Source: Flavobacteriales bacterium
GTDB taxonomy: Bacteria; Bacteroidota; Bacteroidia; Flavobacteriales; Flavobacteriaceae
Assembly (NCBI GenBank): GCA_027032855.1
Contig: JALVLX010000055.1
Location: 1-15,462 of the forward strand
Direction: 5' to 3'
DNA: 15,462 nucleotides
A model generated the notes under the pieces. The model was not told where the DNA came from. It saw only the letters and a list, made by a program, of their open reading frames with translations, and searched no databases. Within the stretch, counting starts at the first letter, position 1. Every line of letters starts with the position of its first letter. The position numbers and the translations under genes are program-made. Shown in pieces: positions 5,941 through 13,032 of this stretch.

Positions 5941-8900
5941 ATGAAAAAAATTCTTACAGGTTTATTGTTTTTTTTGACTTTTTTTATATGGCAAGCAAAG
6001 GCACAGGCCCCGTCCAATGATACTTGTGCGGGAGCCATAACACTTCCACTTGACACAACTTGCAACAATGTGGTGGCTAATAATTCTGATGCCACCGATT
6101 CCGGAGTAGGAGATCCCGGTTGTGCCAATTATCAAGGAGGAGATATATGGTACACTTTTACAATACCTTCAAACTTTACATTTAACCAATACATCATTCT
6201 TAAAACAAGTAATGTGCCGGGAAGCAGTGTGCTTGACACAGGTATGGCTTTATATACCGGTAGTTGCGGTAACCTTTCATTGGTTGAATGTAATGACGAT
6301 GGACCAAGTGGCAGCGGTTATTATTCCCAAATAACAATAATGAGTTCTTCTCCCGGTACCGTGTATTATGTCAGACTTTGGACTTATAATAACGGTCAAG
6401 TCGGAGATTTTAATATTTGTGCAAGAATGATAGACGGACCTGTAAATAATTTTTGTGCACATGCCGAAAATTTGACGGTTTATCCCTCCGGTGGCGGTAC
6501 CGGTAATGAAACATCAGCAACGGTAGCAACGGCTTCTGATAGCGGACAGCATCCGTCTTGTGATAATATAGGAAATTTAGACCTTTGGTATAGCTTTACG
6601 GCACCCACCTCAGGTGTTGTAAAAGTAATCACAAGCGGTAATAGCGGAAATGATGTAAAAGCGGCTGTTTACGATAGTTGCGGTGGAACGGAGTTAATCT
6701 GTTTTAGCACGGGAAGTACGGAAAAAATAATTCCGTATCTTACTCCCGGACAAAATTACATTTTGCAAGTCTGGCTGGAAAATTTTTCTTATTATCAAGA
6801 CTTTGACATTGTTCTGGAAGAAGCCCCCACACCACCGGTTAATGATTTTTGCTCAGGTGCCATAACACTACCGTTAAATTCAACTTTTACACATGTTGCC
6901 GCCACTAATCAAGGTGCTACGGATTCGGGGGTAGCTGTTCCCGCATGTGGCACTTATCAACCAAATGATGTTTGGTTTACATTTACAACTCCTTCCACTC
7001 TAACGGCTGATCAAGCTATCATTATCAAAACTTGTCCGCCCACCGGCTCAACCGGAAATGCTAACAATTCCACGGGTATTGCTTTGTACTCAGGTGATTG
7101 CAACAATCTTACACCTATTGATTGTCGTACTACCGGTGGTCAATATTCTCATGCATACATGGCATTTACAACAGCAACGGCATCAACAACTTATTATGTT
7201 CGTATATGGACTAACGGATATTATTTACAAACCGGTAACTTTGATGTTTGTTCCAAACTGGTTGACTTGCCTCCTAACAATGATTGTGCAAATGCTGAAA
7301 CTTTAACTGTTTATCCGCAGGGTAATGGTGCCGGAAATGAAACTGCTGCTAGTACCACAGATGCTATCGATAGCGGACAACACCCTTCTTGTGATAATTA
7401 TGGCAGAAATTCTGACCTTTGGTACACTTTTACAGCTCCTTCTACAGGAGTGGTAAAAATGACAACCGACGGTGCAACCGGAGACTATATTAAAGCGGCT
7501 ATTTACGACAGTTGCGGTGGTACGGAGTTGAATTGTAGAAGTAACGGTAATGAAAAAGTATTTTCAGGGCTTACACCCGGACAAAACTATATTTTGCAAG
7601 TCTTGCAAGATTATTATAATATCGGTGATTTTACTATTGTACTTGAAGCCGGCGATATGCCACCGTCAAACGATTTTTGTTCGGGAGCCATAAATATACC
7701 TGTTAGTTCTACATGTAACTATATTGTAGCCAACAACCAAGGAGCAACAGATTCCGGTGAAGGAAATGTAGGGTGTAGCAACAATACGCCGGTTAATGAT
7801 ATATGGTTTTCTTTTACAGTTCCTTCAAATATTGCAACTGACCAACCGATAATTATAAAAACTGATGCTGCAAACGGTAGTAATGTTACTGATACCGGAT
7901 TATCAGGTTTCTCAGGAAACTGTAACAATCTTAATGAGATATCTTGTGTGAACACAGTAGGCGATTTTTCAAGATTGGTATTTAGAAATTTAACGCCGGG
8001 AGAAGTCTATTTTGTCAAAGCTTGGGCAGAAGACAACCAACAAGGCAATTTTAATATTTGTGCTCAAATGGTTGACCCGCCTGCCAATAACGATTGTGCT
8101 AATGCCGTGCCATTAACCGTATATCCTCAAGGAAACGGTGCCGGTAACGAAATATCTGGATCAACACTAGGTGCAACCGATAGCGGACAACATTCTACGA
8201 CTTGTCCAAGTGGATACTATTGGGATGTTTGGTATTCTTTTACAGCACCCGCTTCAGGAAATATTGCGGTAATTACCGGTGGGGAAGCCGGTTCTACATT
8301 AAATGCAGCCATATATGACAGTTGTGGTGGTTCAGAAGTAGCTTGTTCACATGGAGTACCTATTAACTTTCATGGATTGACACCGGGACAAAGCTATGTT
8401 TTACAATTGTATTCTTTTAGCGATTTGTACATTGGTGATTTTTCTGTAGTGGTTGAAGAAGTTCCTTATGTTTATCCCTCCCTTTCGCTGACAACTAACC
8501 CTGATTGTAACAATAATCAATTTTTTGTTGATTTAAATGTGACTGCTTTAGGTGGTTCGTCGTCTATAACCATAAGCGATGACCAAGGTAACGCTCCACA
8601 ACAAATAAGTGCTCCCGGTACATTAACTTTCGGTCCTTATAATTCAGGTGTGTCAGTAACGTTTACTGTAACAAGTGATGATGACCCTTCTCTAGTAAGA
8701 TATTATGTTGAAGAATATTTTTGTCCGCCTTCTAATGACAATTGTACGGGTGCCCTGCCTTTAACGGTAAACAATACTTGTACACCGGTTGTTGCAACAA
8801 ATGCCGGTAGCACCGATTCAGGTATTCCCGCACCAAATTGCGGTAATTACATTGGTGGGGATGTTTGGTTTACCGTGGTTGTCCCTGCTGATGGAAACGC

Positions 8901-9387
8901 AACTATCGAAACTTCATACTATGGTAATAGCAGCATTACTGATACAGTGTTGGCTGTGTATGAAGGCGATTGTAACAATTTGACAGAGATTGCTTGTAAT
9001 GATGATATTGGTTATGGAAATTTTTTTTCAAGACTTGATCTAACGGGAAGAACCGCAGGAGAAACAATATATGTAAGAGCCTTTGCGTATGACGGTATTC
9101 CACATGATGATTTCAACATCTGTGCATATAATCCAAATGTAGGAATTACCGGTATTGATAAAATTGATTTTTTCTTTTATCCCAACCCTATTTCTAATAA
9201 AATTTCGTGGAAAACTAACGGCAATATTGAAAAAATTCAAATCACCAACCTGACAGGACAAATAATAATGGAAGTACAAAACCCTGCTGATAATTATTTG
9301 AATACCGGCAAAATGAAACCGGGTATGTATTTACTGCGTGTTTTTATTAATGGTAAACAAGGTGTTTATAAAATCATTAAGGAATAA
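5941..9387 (+). CDS. Secreted multidomain protein with alternating repeat modules and T9SS type A sorting domain
   Basis: The product is 1148 residues. Residues 1-21 or 1-23 form a Sec signal peptide (MKKILTGLLFFLTFFIW, cleavage near AKA/QA). Modules start with a P-x-N-(D/N)-x-C signature. Type A modules begin at 24, 298, 574 and 929 (CxGAIxLPL, ATDSG, D(I/V)W(Y/F)TFT, GxCxNL). Type B modules begin at 167, 444 and 713 (LTVYPxGxGxGNE, DSGQHPSCD, DLWYSFTAP, YDSCGGTEL, LTPGQxYxLQ). Residues 841-928 form an Ig-like spacer between B3 and A4. The tail 1078-1148 (FFYPNPISNKISW, ITNLTGQIIMEV, GMYLLRVFINGKQGVYKIIKE) is a T9SS type A sorting domain, so the protein should cross the outer membrane and be released or anchored on the surface. 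The modules resemble PPC-like beta-sandwiches, and paired cysteines suggest disulfides. No catalytic domain is visible. Adhesion or matrix roles are guesses. Confidence 0.9.
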   Translation: MKKILTGLLFFLTFFIWQAKAQAPSNDTCAGAITLPLDTTCNNVVANNSDATDSGVGDPGCANYQGGDIWYTFTIPSNFTFNQYIILKTSNVPGSSVLDTGMALYTGSCGNLSLVECNDDGPSGSGYYSQITIMSSSPGTVYYVRLWTYNNGQVGDFNICARMIDGPVNNFCAHAENLTVYPSGGGTGNETSATVATASDSGQHPSCDNIGNLDLWYSFTAPTSGVVKVITSGNSGNDVKAAVYDSCGGTELICFSTGSTEKIIPYLTPGQNYILQVWLENFSYYQDFDIVLEEAPTPPVNDFCSGAITLPLNSTFTHVAATNQGATDSGVAVPACGTYQPNDVWFTFTTPSTLTADQAIIIKTCPPTGSTGNANNSTGIALYSGDCNNLTPIDCRTTGGQYSHAYMAFTTATASTTYYVRIWTNGYYLQTGNFDVCSKLVDLPPNNDCANAETLTVYPQGNGAGNETAASTTDAIDSGQHPSCDNYGRNSDLWYTFTAPSTGVVKMTTDGATGDYIKAAIYDSCGGTELNCRSNGNEKVFSGLTPGQNYILQVLQDYYNIGDFTIVLEAGDMPPSNDFCSGAINIPVSSTCNYIVANNQGATDSGEGNVGCSNNTPVNDIWFSFTVPSNIATDQPIIIKTDAANGSNVTDTGLSGFSGNCNNLNEISCVNTVGDFSRLVFRNLTPGEVYFVKAWAEDNQQGNFNICAQMVDPPANNDCANAVPLTVYPQGNGAGNEISGSTLGATDSGQHSTTCPSGYYWDVWYSFTAPASGNIAVITGGEAGSTLNAAIYDSCGGSEVACSHGVPINFHGLTPGQSYVLQLYSFSDLYIGDFSVVVEEVPYVYPSLSLTTNPDCNNNQFFVDLNVTALGGSSSITISDDQGNAPQQISAPGTLTFGPYNSGVSVTFTVTSDDDPSLVRYYVEEYFCPPSNDNCTGALPLTVNNTCTPVVATNAGSTDSGIPAPNCGNYIGGDVWFTVVVPADGNATIETSYYGNSSITDTVLAVYEGDCNNLTEIACNDDIGYGNFFSRLDLTGRTAGETIYVRAFAYDGIPHDDFNICAYNPNVGITGIDKIDFFFYPNPISNKISWKTNGNIEKIQITNLTGQIIMEVQNPADNYLNTGKMKPGMYLLRVFINGKQGVYKIIKE
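6010..9126 (+). repeat. In-frame alternating A/B module array in the secreted protein
   Basis: Module starts in nucleotides are A1 6010, B1 6439, A2 6832, B2 7270, A3 7660, B3 8077, Ig-like spacer 8461 and A4 8725. The A-to-A distance is 274-276 codons for the first three pairs, so the duplicated unit is an A-B pair of about 825 bp. B1 and B2 are closer to each other than to B3; for example both keep GQHPSCDN and GGTEL. DNA-level similarity also survives in short blocks such as GATAGCGGACA, at about 6538, 7370 and 8180. Confidence 0.8.
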
Positions 9388-10453
9388 TTTCTCCTTTCCA
9401 ATTGTATCCCCCACGCAAAGCCAAAACAAAAACAATGAGCAAATAAATCGGATAAACCATAAAACTCAAAGGATAATACCACCACAGCAAACGGGCGCGA
9501 TAAAAACGGTTGGTCAGGTAAAGACACAAAGCATCAACCATAAATTTTATGGCTATAAACCAATAGAATTCTTTAAAATTAAGTAAAGAATACAGTAAGC
9601 TTACATGCACTAACATCATCAAAATACCGAGTAATTTTGCCATGGTCTGTCCACCTTTCTTACTTTTGCCTGCCCAACGAATTTTTTGTTGAATCAACGT
9701 TTTCCAATTTGATGCAGCTTGTGTTTTTACAATAGCGGAACGAGATTTTATAAAATAAATTTTTTCGGAAAATTTTTCAGCAAATTTTTGAAGCAAAAAT
9801 ACATCATCTCCTGATGCTATATCCAAATTACCTTCATAACCCCGAACGGTTTCAAAACTTTGTTTTCTAAAAATCAAATTAGCACCATTAGCCAAAAAAG
9901 GTTTTTGAAAACCGGCACCTGCCATGGTCATAGCTTGCAGACATAAAAACTCAAATTGTTGAAACTGCCCTAAAAAACCTGTTGTATCAAAATACCGCAC
10001 CGGACCCAAAATCATTTCCGGCTGATACTGAGCGATAAAGCCGTTTACAGCTTTCAAATAATCCGGAGACAATTCACAATCAGCGTCTATACTGATAATC
10101 CATTGGTGTTTTGCTTGTGTAATTCCTGTCAGTAAAGCTTGTTTCTTTCCCTTTCCTTCATTTTTTACCGGTTTAATACCATGTTGATATTCAGCTATTT
10201 TAAACGAATTGTCAACAGAATGATCATCAATTAAGATAATTTCGAAAGCCTCTGCCGGATAATCTATTTTTTTTAAAGAATTTAGTAGTCGGGGTAAGTT
10301 TGATGCTTCATTTTTAAAAGGAATAATAATGGAAAACTCAAAAACTTTTTTAGTTTTCTTAGTTTTTTGATAAGCGGGTTGGCTTACATAAATCAACAAC
10401 CAAAGCATTAAAATGGCATAAATACTCCCTATTACAACTAACAACATCATCAT
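9377..10453 (-). CDS. Membrane-bound family 2 glycosyltransferase
   Basis: The 358-residue product has an N-terminal membrane segment (about 3-23), a cytoplasmic GT-A domain and three C-terminal membrane segments (about 270-288, 297-313, 325-350). GT2 motifs are SIIIPFKNEA (41-50), IDDHS (D76, D77), the metal-binding DAD (123-125) in SIDADCELSP, the likely catalytic SGDD (214-217) and QQKIRW (255-260), the Q/RxxRW motif of processive or polyprenyl-linked GT2 enzymes. It should transfer a sugar from a nucleotide donor to a membrane-linked acceptor; donor and acceptor cannot be read from the sequence. It starts within the stop region of the flippase-like gene (ATGA overlap), so the two are coupled. 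The first three codons are all ATG, so the exact start may vary. Its stop region overlaps the end of the convergent secreted-protein gene by 11 bp. Confidence 0.9.
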   Translation of the reverse strand: MMMLLVVIGSIYAILMLWLLIYVSQPAYQKTKKTKKVFEFSIIIPFKNEASNLPRLLNSLKKIDYPAEAFEIILIDDHSVDNSFKIAEYQHGIKPVKNEGKGKKQALLTGITQAKHQWIISIDADCELSPDYLKAVNGFIAQYQPEMILGPVRYFDTTGFLGQFQQFEFLCLQAMTMAGAGFQKPFLANGANLIFRKQSFETVRGYEGNLDIASGDDVFLLQKFAEKFSEKIYFIKSRSAIVKTQAASNWKTLIQQKIRWAGKSKKGGQTMAKLLGILMMLVHVSLLYSLLNFKEFYWFIAIKFMVDALCLYLTNRFYRARLLWWYYPLSFMVYPIYLLIVFVLALRGGYNWKGEIIP

Positions 10454-11373
10454 CGCACAAAAGTTTTAGAACGCCACATCCAAATCAGGCCGACTATAAA
10501 AGGAAAGAAAAAATTGAAAAACCACATGATAGCGACAATTTTAAAAACCAAAACGCCTTCAACATGCAATGCCGAAAATATCCAAATAGCAACATTGCCT
10601 TTGACCGCCCAATCTAAAAATGACAATATGGGTATAAATGTAGCAAACAAATACACTAACGATACGGCGGCGTATAACGTAAATAATCCGTAATCAATTT
10701 TAAAATACAGCAATAGCCAAACAAATTGGGTTGAAAAAATAATGTAACGTAGCAATGCATAAACATTACTTTTTGCCCAAAGTTTGGATTGAAAAACCGG
10801 ATTTTGACGGTATTTTTTTAACAAGTAAAATATTGCACCGATAATCAACAAACCAATAGTAAGCATCATTATGAACTGCCAATAATGTCCGGAAAAAGAA
10901 TTGAAATAAACGAGATTTTTTAAGAAACCGCAATAGTAAGCAAACAATAATCCCAATAGTCCTGCCAACAAAGTAATAAAAAACTGCGACACATTCCCTA
11001 TTAACGTCAATCCTAACACACTTTTGTAGTCTTTTTTCTCATAAAACAACACTTTGACGCCATACTCCCCCACACGATTGGGGGTCAATAAAGACAAGGC
11101 AAAGCTGACCAAACTTTGTTTTGCCCCTTCTATGTAGGAAATATTTTGAATTTCGCCGGCTAAAAACTGCCATTTTTTAATTTCAAAAAACCAATTTAAC
11201 ATGCTGAACATCAACAATATTATAACAAATCTGATAGACCAAAATTCTGCGTAGCCATGCCATAAGTTTTGCAAATACCGATGATGCCACAAATAATAAA
11301 CAGCCACAAAGCTGATCAGTAATTTGAGAAAAGTTAAAATAACTTTATGATATTTTGACAGAAATTTATACAT
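10450..11373 (-). CDS. Multi-spanning flippase-like membrane protein (LPG_synthase_TM/UPF0104 family)
   Basis: The 307-residue product has about seven or eight hydrophobic segments, including 10-28, 47-63, 118-146, 164-186, 208-224, 233-252 and 280-301. The motif SFALSLLTPNRVGEYGVK (about 89-106) matches the conserved 'S...tPgrlGE' signature of the lysylphosphatidylglycerol-synthase transmembrane family. It lacks the soluble aminoacyl-lipid transferase domain of MprF, so it is the stand-alone membrane version, for which a lipid or glycolipid flippase role is usually proposed. It is the first gene of a two-gene minus-strand operon with the GT2 enzyme. The pairing recalls proteins such as archaeal AglD, in which a GT2 domain and a UPF0104 domain are fused. 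The ATG at 11373 gives a short basic N-terminus before the first membrane helix. Confidence 0.85.
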   Translation of the reverse strand: MYKFLSKYHKVILTFLKLLISFVAVYYLWHHRYLQNLWHGYAEFWSIRFVIILLMFSMLNWFFEIKKWQFLAGEIQNISYIEGAKQSLVSFALSLLTPNRVGEYGVKVLFYEKKDYKSVLGLTLIGNVSQFFITLLAGLLGLLFAYYCGFLKNLVYFNSFSGHYWQFIMMLTIGLLIIGAIFYLLKKYRQNPVFQSKLWAKSNVYALLRYIIFSTQFVWLLLYFKIDYGLFTLYAAVSLVYLFATFIPILSFLDWAVKGNVAIWIFSALHVEGVLVFKIVAIMWFFNFFFPFIVGLIWMWRSKTFVR

Positions 11374-11397
11374 TTGATAAATTGCAAATTACATAAA

Positions 11398-11427
11398 AAA
11401 ATTAGAATTTAGAAATTAGAATTTTGA
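11398..11427 (+). repeat. Short TTAGAATTT direct repeat
   Basis: Two copies of ATTAGAATTT separated by a few bases lie in the divergent gap between the flippase-like gene and ruvC. They are followed by a separate CTCTG-type array. No clear -7 motif was found for either gene in this gap. Confidence 0.45.
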
Positions 11428-11444
11428 AGAAATCTAAAATAAAA

Positions 11445-11489
11445 ACTCTGAGTGACTCTGTGACAAACTCCGTGGAACTCTGTGGTTAA
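11445..11489 (+). repeat. Degenerate ACTCTG(T)G(TG)-type tandem array upstream of ruvC
   Basis: Four units start at 11445 (ACTCTGAGTG), 11455 (ACTCTGTGACAA), 11467 (ACTCCGTGGA) and 11477 (ACTCTGTGGTTAA). Units are 10-13 bp and share ACTCNG. The array ends about 30 bp before the ruvC start. I recall similar CTCTGTG-rich strings between genes of other Bacteroidota, but that cannot be checked here. Confidence 0.65.
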
Positions 11490-11518
11490 TCTTGCAAGTT
11501 TAGATTTAATTTAAGCTG

Positions 11519-12070
11519 ATGAAAACCGAAAAAATCATATTAGGCATTGACCCCGGTACCACCGTTATGGGATTTGGCATCATCGAAGTAACCGGCAACG
11601 CGCTGAAACTTGTGTTGATGGACGAACTAATCTTAAGCAAATACGATAGTCACAGCCTGCGACTAAAAAAAATATTTGAACGCACTTTGAGCCTGATTGA
11701 CGAGTTTCACCCGGATGAATTGGCTATTGAAGCACCGTTTTTCGGTAAAAATGTCCAATCTATGCTCAAACTGGGTCGTGCGCAGGGGGTGGCTATGGCG
11801 GCAGGCTTGTATCGCGAGGTGCCTATTACCGAATATTTACCCAAAAAAGTCAAAATGGCCATTACCGGCAACGGCAACGCCAGTAAAGAACAAGTAGCGG
11901 CAATGCTCAAACGCTTGCTCAACCTGTCAGCATTGCCCACCAAATTTGATGCTACTGACGGCCTTGCCGTAGCTGTATGCCATTATTTTAACAAAGGACA
12001 AAGTGGTGGTGATAAAAAATACGGCAGTTGGAAAAGTTTTATAACGAATAACCCGAAACGTATTAAATAA
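11519..12070 (+). CDS. ruvC: Crossover junction endodeoxyribonuclease RuvC
   Basis: The 183-residue protein is a full-length RuvC, the dimeric metal-dependent resolvase that cuts Holliday junctions symmetrically during recombinational repair with RuvAB. The four catalytic acidic residues are all present: Asp11 (ILGIDPGTT), Glu71 (LAIEAPFFGKN), and Asp144 and Asp147 (FDATDGLAVAVCH). The basic/glycine DNA-contact segment KKVKMAITGNGNASKEQV is also there (about 109-126). The ATG at 11519 places the DPG motif at the usual distance from the N-terminus. The C-terminal 25 residues are basic and probably flexible. The gene is divergent from the flippase/GT2 pair and 94 bp upstream of the ZIP gene. 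No ruvA or ruvB is in the window, which is normal for Bacteroidota. Confidence 0.97.
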   Translation: MKTEKIILGIDPGTTVMGFGIIEVTGNALKLVLMDELILSKYDSHSLRLKKIFERTLSLIDEFHPDELAIEAPFFGKNVQSMLKLGRAQGVAMAAGLYREVPITEYLPKKVKMAITGNGNASKEQVAAMLKRLLNLSALPTKFDATDGLAVAVCHYFNKGQSGGDKKYGSWKSFITNNPKRIK

Positions 12071-12084
12071 AAAGTGAAAAGTGA

Positions 12085-12130
12085 ACGGAGATGTCTCTCC
12101 CGACGAATGTCGGGACCGAAATAACAATCA
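12085..12130 (+). repeat. Intergenic repeat with 7-bp hairpin between ruvC and the ZIP gene
   Basis: A perfect stem, TCCCGAC (12098-12104), loop GAAT, GTCGGGA (12109-12115), is followed by CGAAATAACAATCA (12117-12130). That end matches CGAAATGACAATCA at 12973-12986 in 13 of 14 positions, so this looks like a short relative of the element downstream of the ZIP gene. There is no T-tract after the stem. A terminator role for ruvC is possible but not well supported. Confidence 0.6.
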
Positions 12131-12146
12131 TTACAATAAAACATTA

Positions 12147-12157
12147 AACTTTTAACT
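12147..12157 (+). repeat. AACTTTTAACT leader motif upstream of the ZIP gene
   Basis: This 11-mer equals the first part of the AACTTTTAACTTTCAAC unit found before the DUF3109 gene, and it ends 7 nt before the ATG at 12165. Confidence 0.45.
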
Positions 12158-12164
12158 AGATAGC

Positions 12165-12842
12165 ATGGTCTATATAATACTTTTCATAACGGTTTTAACA
12201 GGTATGTTTTTGGTAATGCGCCTTAAAAACGTTAACAATCAACATGTTAATCTATTGTTGAGTTTTAGTGGTGCTTACTTGTTATCGGTGATAGTCTTTC
12301 ATTTGTTACCCGGAGTTTATGACAAGTTAAACGGCAAAACAGCCGGGTTTTTAATCATGAGCGGGATTGTATTTCAATTGATTTTAGAACTTTTTTCACA
12401 TGGTGCCGAACACGGACACAAACATGCTTTTGGAAGCAAAGCTCCTTGGTTGTTATGGTTGAGTTTGGCTATTCATGCTTTTTTGGAAGGTCTGCCTATC
12501 AATCAAGGACACCACCTGCACACCGGATATTTTTACGGTATTTTGATACACAAATTACCTGTCGCTATGGTTTTGACCACGGTTATGCTGGAAGCCGGAC
12601 TGTCAAAATCCAAAATATTCTTGTTTTTAACAGGCTTTGCGCTGATGACCCCTTTAGCTGCATTTTTAGGCGATTATTCTTCGTTCTTTTCCGTTTATGC
12701 CACTTACATCAACGCATTTGTTGTTGGCATTTTGGCACATATCGGCACAACTATTTTGTTTGAAAACGAACATTCGCACCATTTCAATCTCCGTAAATTT
12801 TTATTGATTTTTCTGGCAGTGTTTATAGCTTATTTGACTTGA
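12165..12842 (+). CDS. ZIP family divalent metal transporter
   Basis: The 225-residue integral membrane protein has about seven or eight hydrophobic helices. Two ZIP signatures identify it: the TM4 motif HAFLEGLPI (H104, E108, G109) and the TM5 motif HKLP (H129, P132). A histidine-rich stretch HGAEHGHKH lies before TM4 in the region where ZIP proteins carry a metal-binding loop, with further histidines in NQGHHLHTG and near the C-terminus (EHSHHF). ZIP proteins import Zn2+, Fe2+ or Mn2+ into the cytoplasm. The TM5 motif is HKxP rather than the common HExP, which may shift metal preference. It is short for a ZIP protein but not truncated. It lies between two related intergenic repeats and shows no operon partner. 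Confidence 0.88.
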   Translation: MVYIILFITVLTGMFLVMRLKNVNNQHVNLLLSFSGAYLLSVIVFHLLPGVYDKLNGKTAGFLIMSGIVFQLILELFSHGAEHGHKHAFGSKAPWLLWLSLAIHAFLEGLPINQGHHLHTGYFYGILIHKLPVAMVLTTVMLEAGLSKSKIFLFLTGFALMTPLAAFLGDYSSFFSVYATYINAFVVGILAHIGTTILFENEHSHHFNLRKFLLIFLAVFIAYLT

Positions 12843-12866
12843 TTTATAGTAGCAAGTAACTTGTAA

Positions 12867-12986
12867 TAGACATTTCGATGGAGAAACGACGGACAAATCT
12901 CATGTCACTCAGACAGAGCGAGGTACGAGCTACGAGGAATCCGGATTTCTCCTCACTCGTACCTCGCTCGTTCGAAATGACAATCA
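12867..12986 (+). repeat. Inverted-repeat (MITE/REP-like) intergenic element of about 120 bp
   Basis: The outer ends are inverted copies: GACATTTCGA on the left (12869-12878) and TCGAAATGAC on the right (12972-12981). Inside is a perfect 14-bp inverted repeat, GAGCGAGGTACGAG (12916-12929) and CTCGTACCTCGCTC (12956-12969). Between its arms lies the perfect palindrome AATCCGGATT (12938-12947), itself flanked by GAGG and CCTC. The whole block can fold into a long hairpin and has no ORF. It is GC-richer than the surrounding sequence and resembles the TGTCATTTCGA-ended intergenic repeats I know from Bacteroidota genomes. Confidence 0.8.
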
Positions 12987-13002
12987 AATAACCAATAATC
13001 AT

Positions 13003-13010
13003 TAAATTTG
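13003..13010 (+). promoter_or_regulatory. Candidate -7 promoter element for folK-dNK
   Basis: TAAATTTG matches TAnnTTTG and would place a transcript start near 13017, about 16 nt before the ATG at 13033. No TTG lies at the expected -33 position; that position falls at the right end of the inverted-repeat element, so a lost or element-borne upstream box is conceivable. Confidence 0.35.
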
Positions 13011-13032
13011 CAATCAAACATTTATTAATCTC

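Noticed and set aside
6010..9126. Possible CRISPR-like array because of regular repeats
   Set aside because: The repeats are about 825 bp in-frame protein module pairs, with no short identical repeats separated by unique spacers.
9338..9586. Plus-strand ORF of 82 codons after the secreted protein gene
   Set aside because: It overlaps the sorting domain and runs antisense to the GT2 C-terminus, whose membrane segments are well supported.
12446..12763. Plus-strand ORF of 105 codons inside the ZIP gene
   Set aside because: It lies in another frame of a gene with clear ZIP motifs and has low-complexity, cysteine/histidine-rich content without family signature.
12867..12986. Insertion sequence or attachment site
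   Set aside because: There is no transposase or integrase ORF, no clear target-site duplication and no tRNA gene nearby. It is better described as a non-coding inverted-repeat element.
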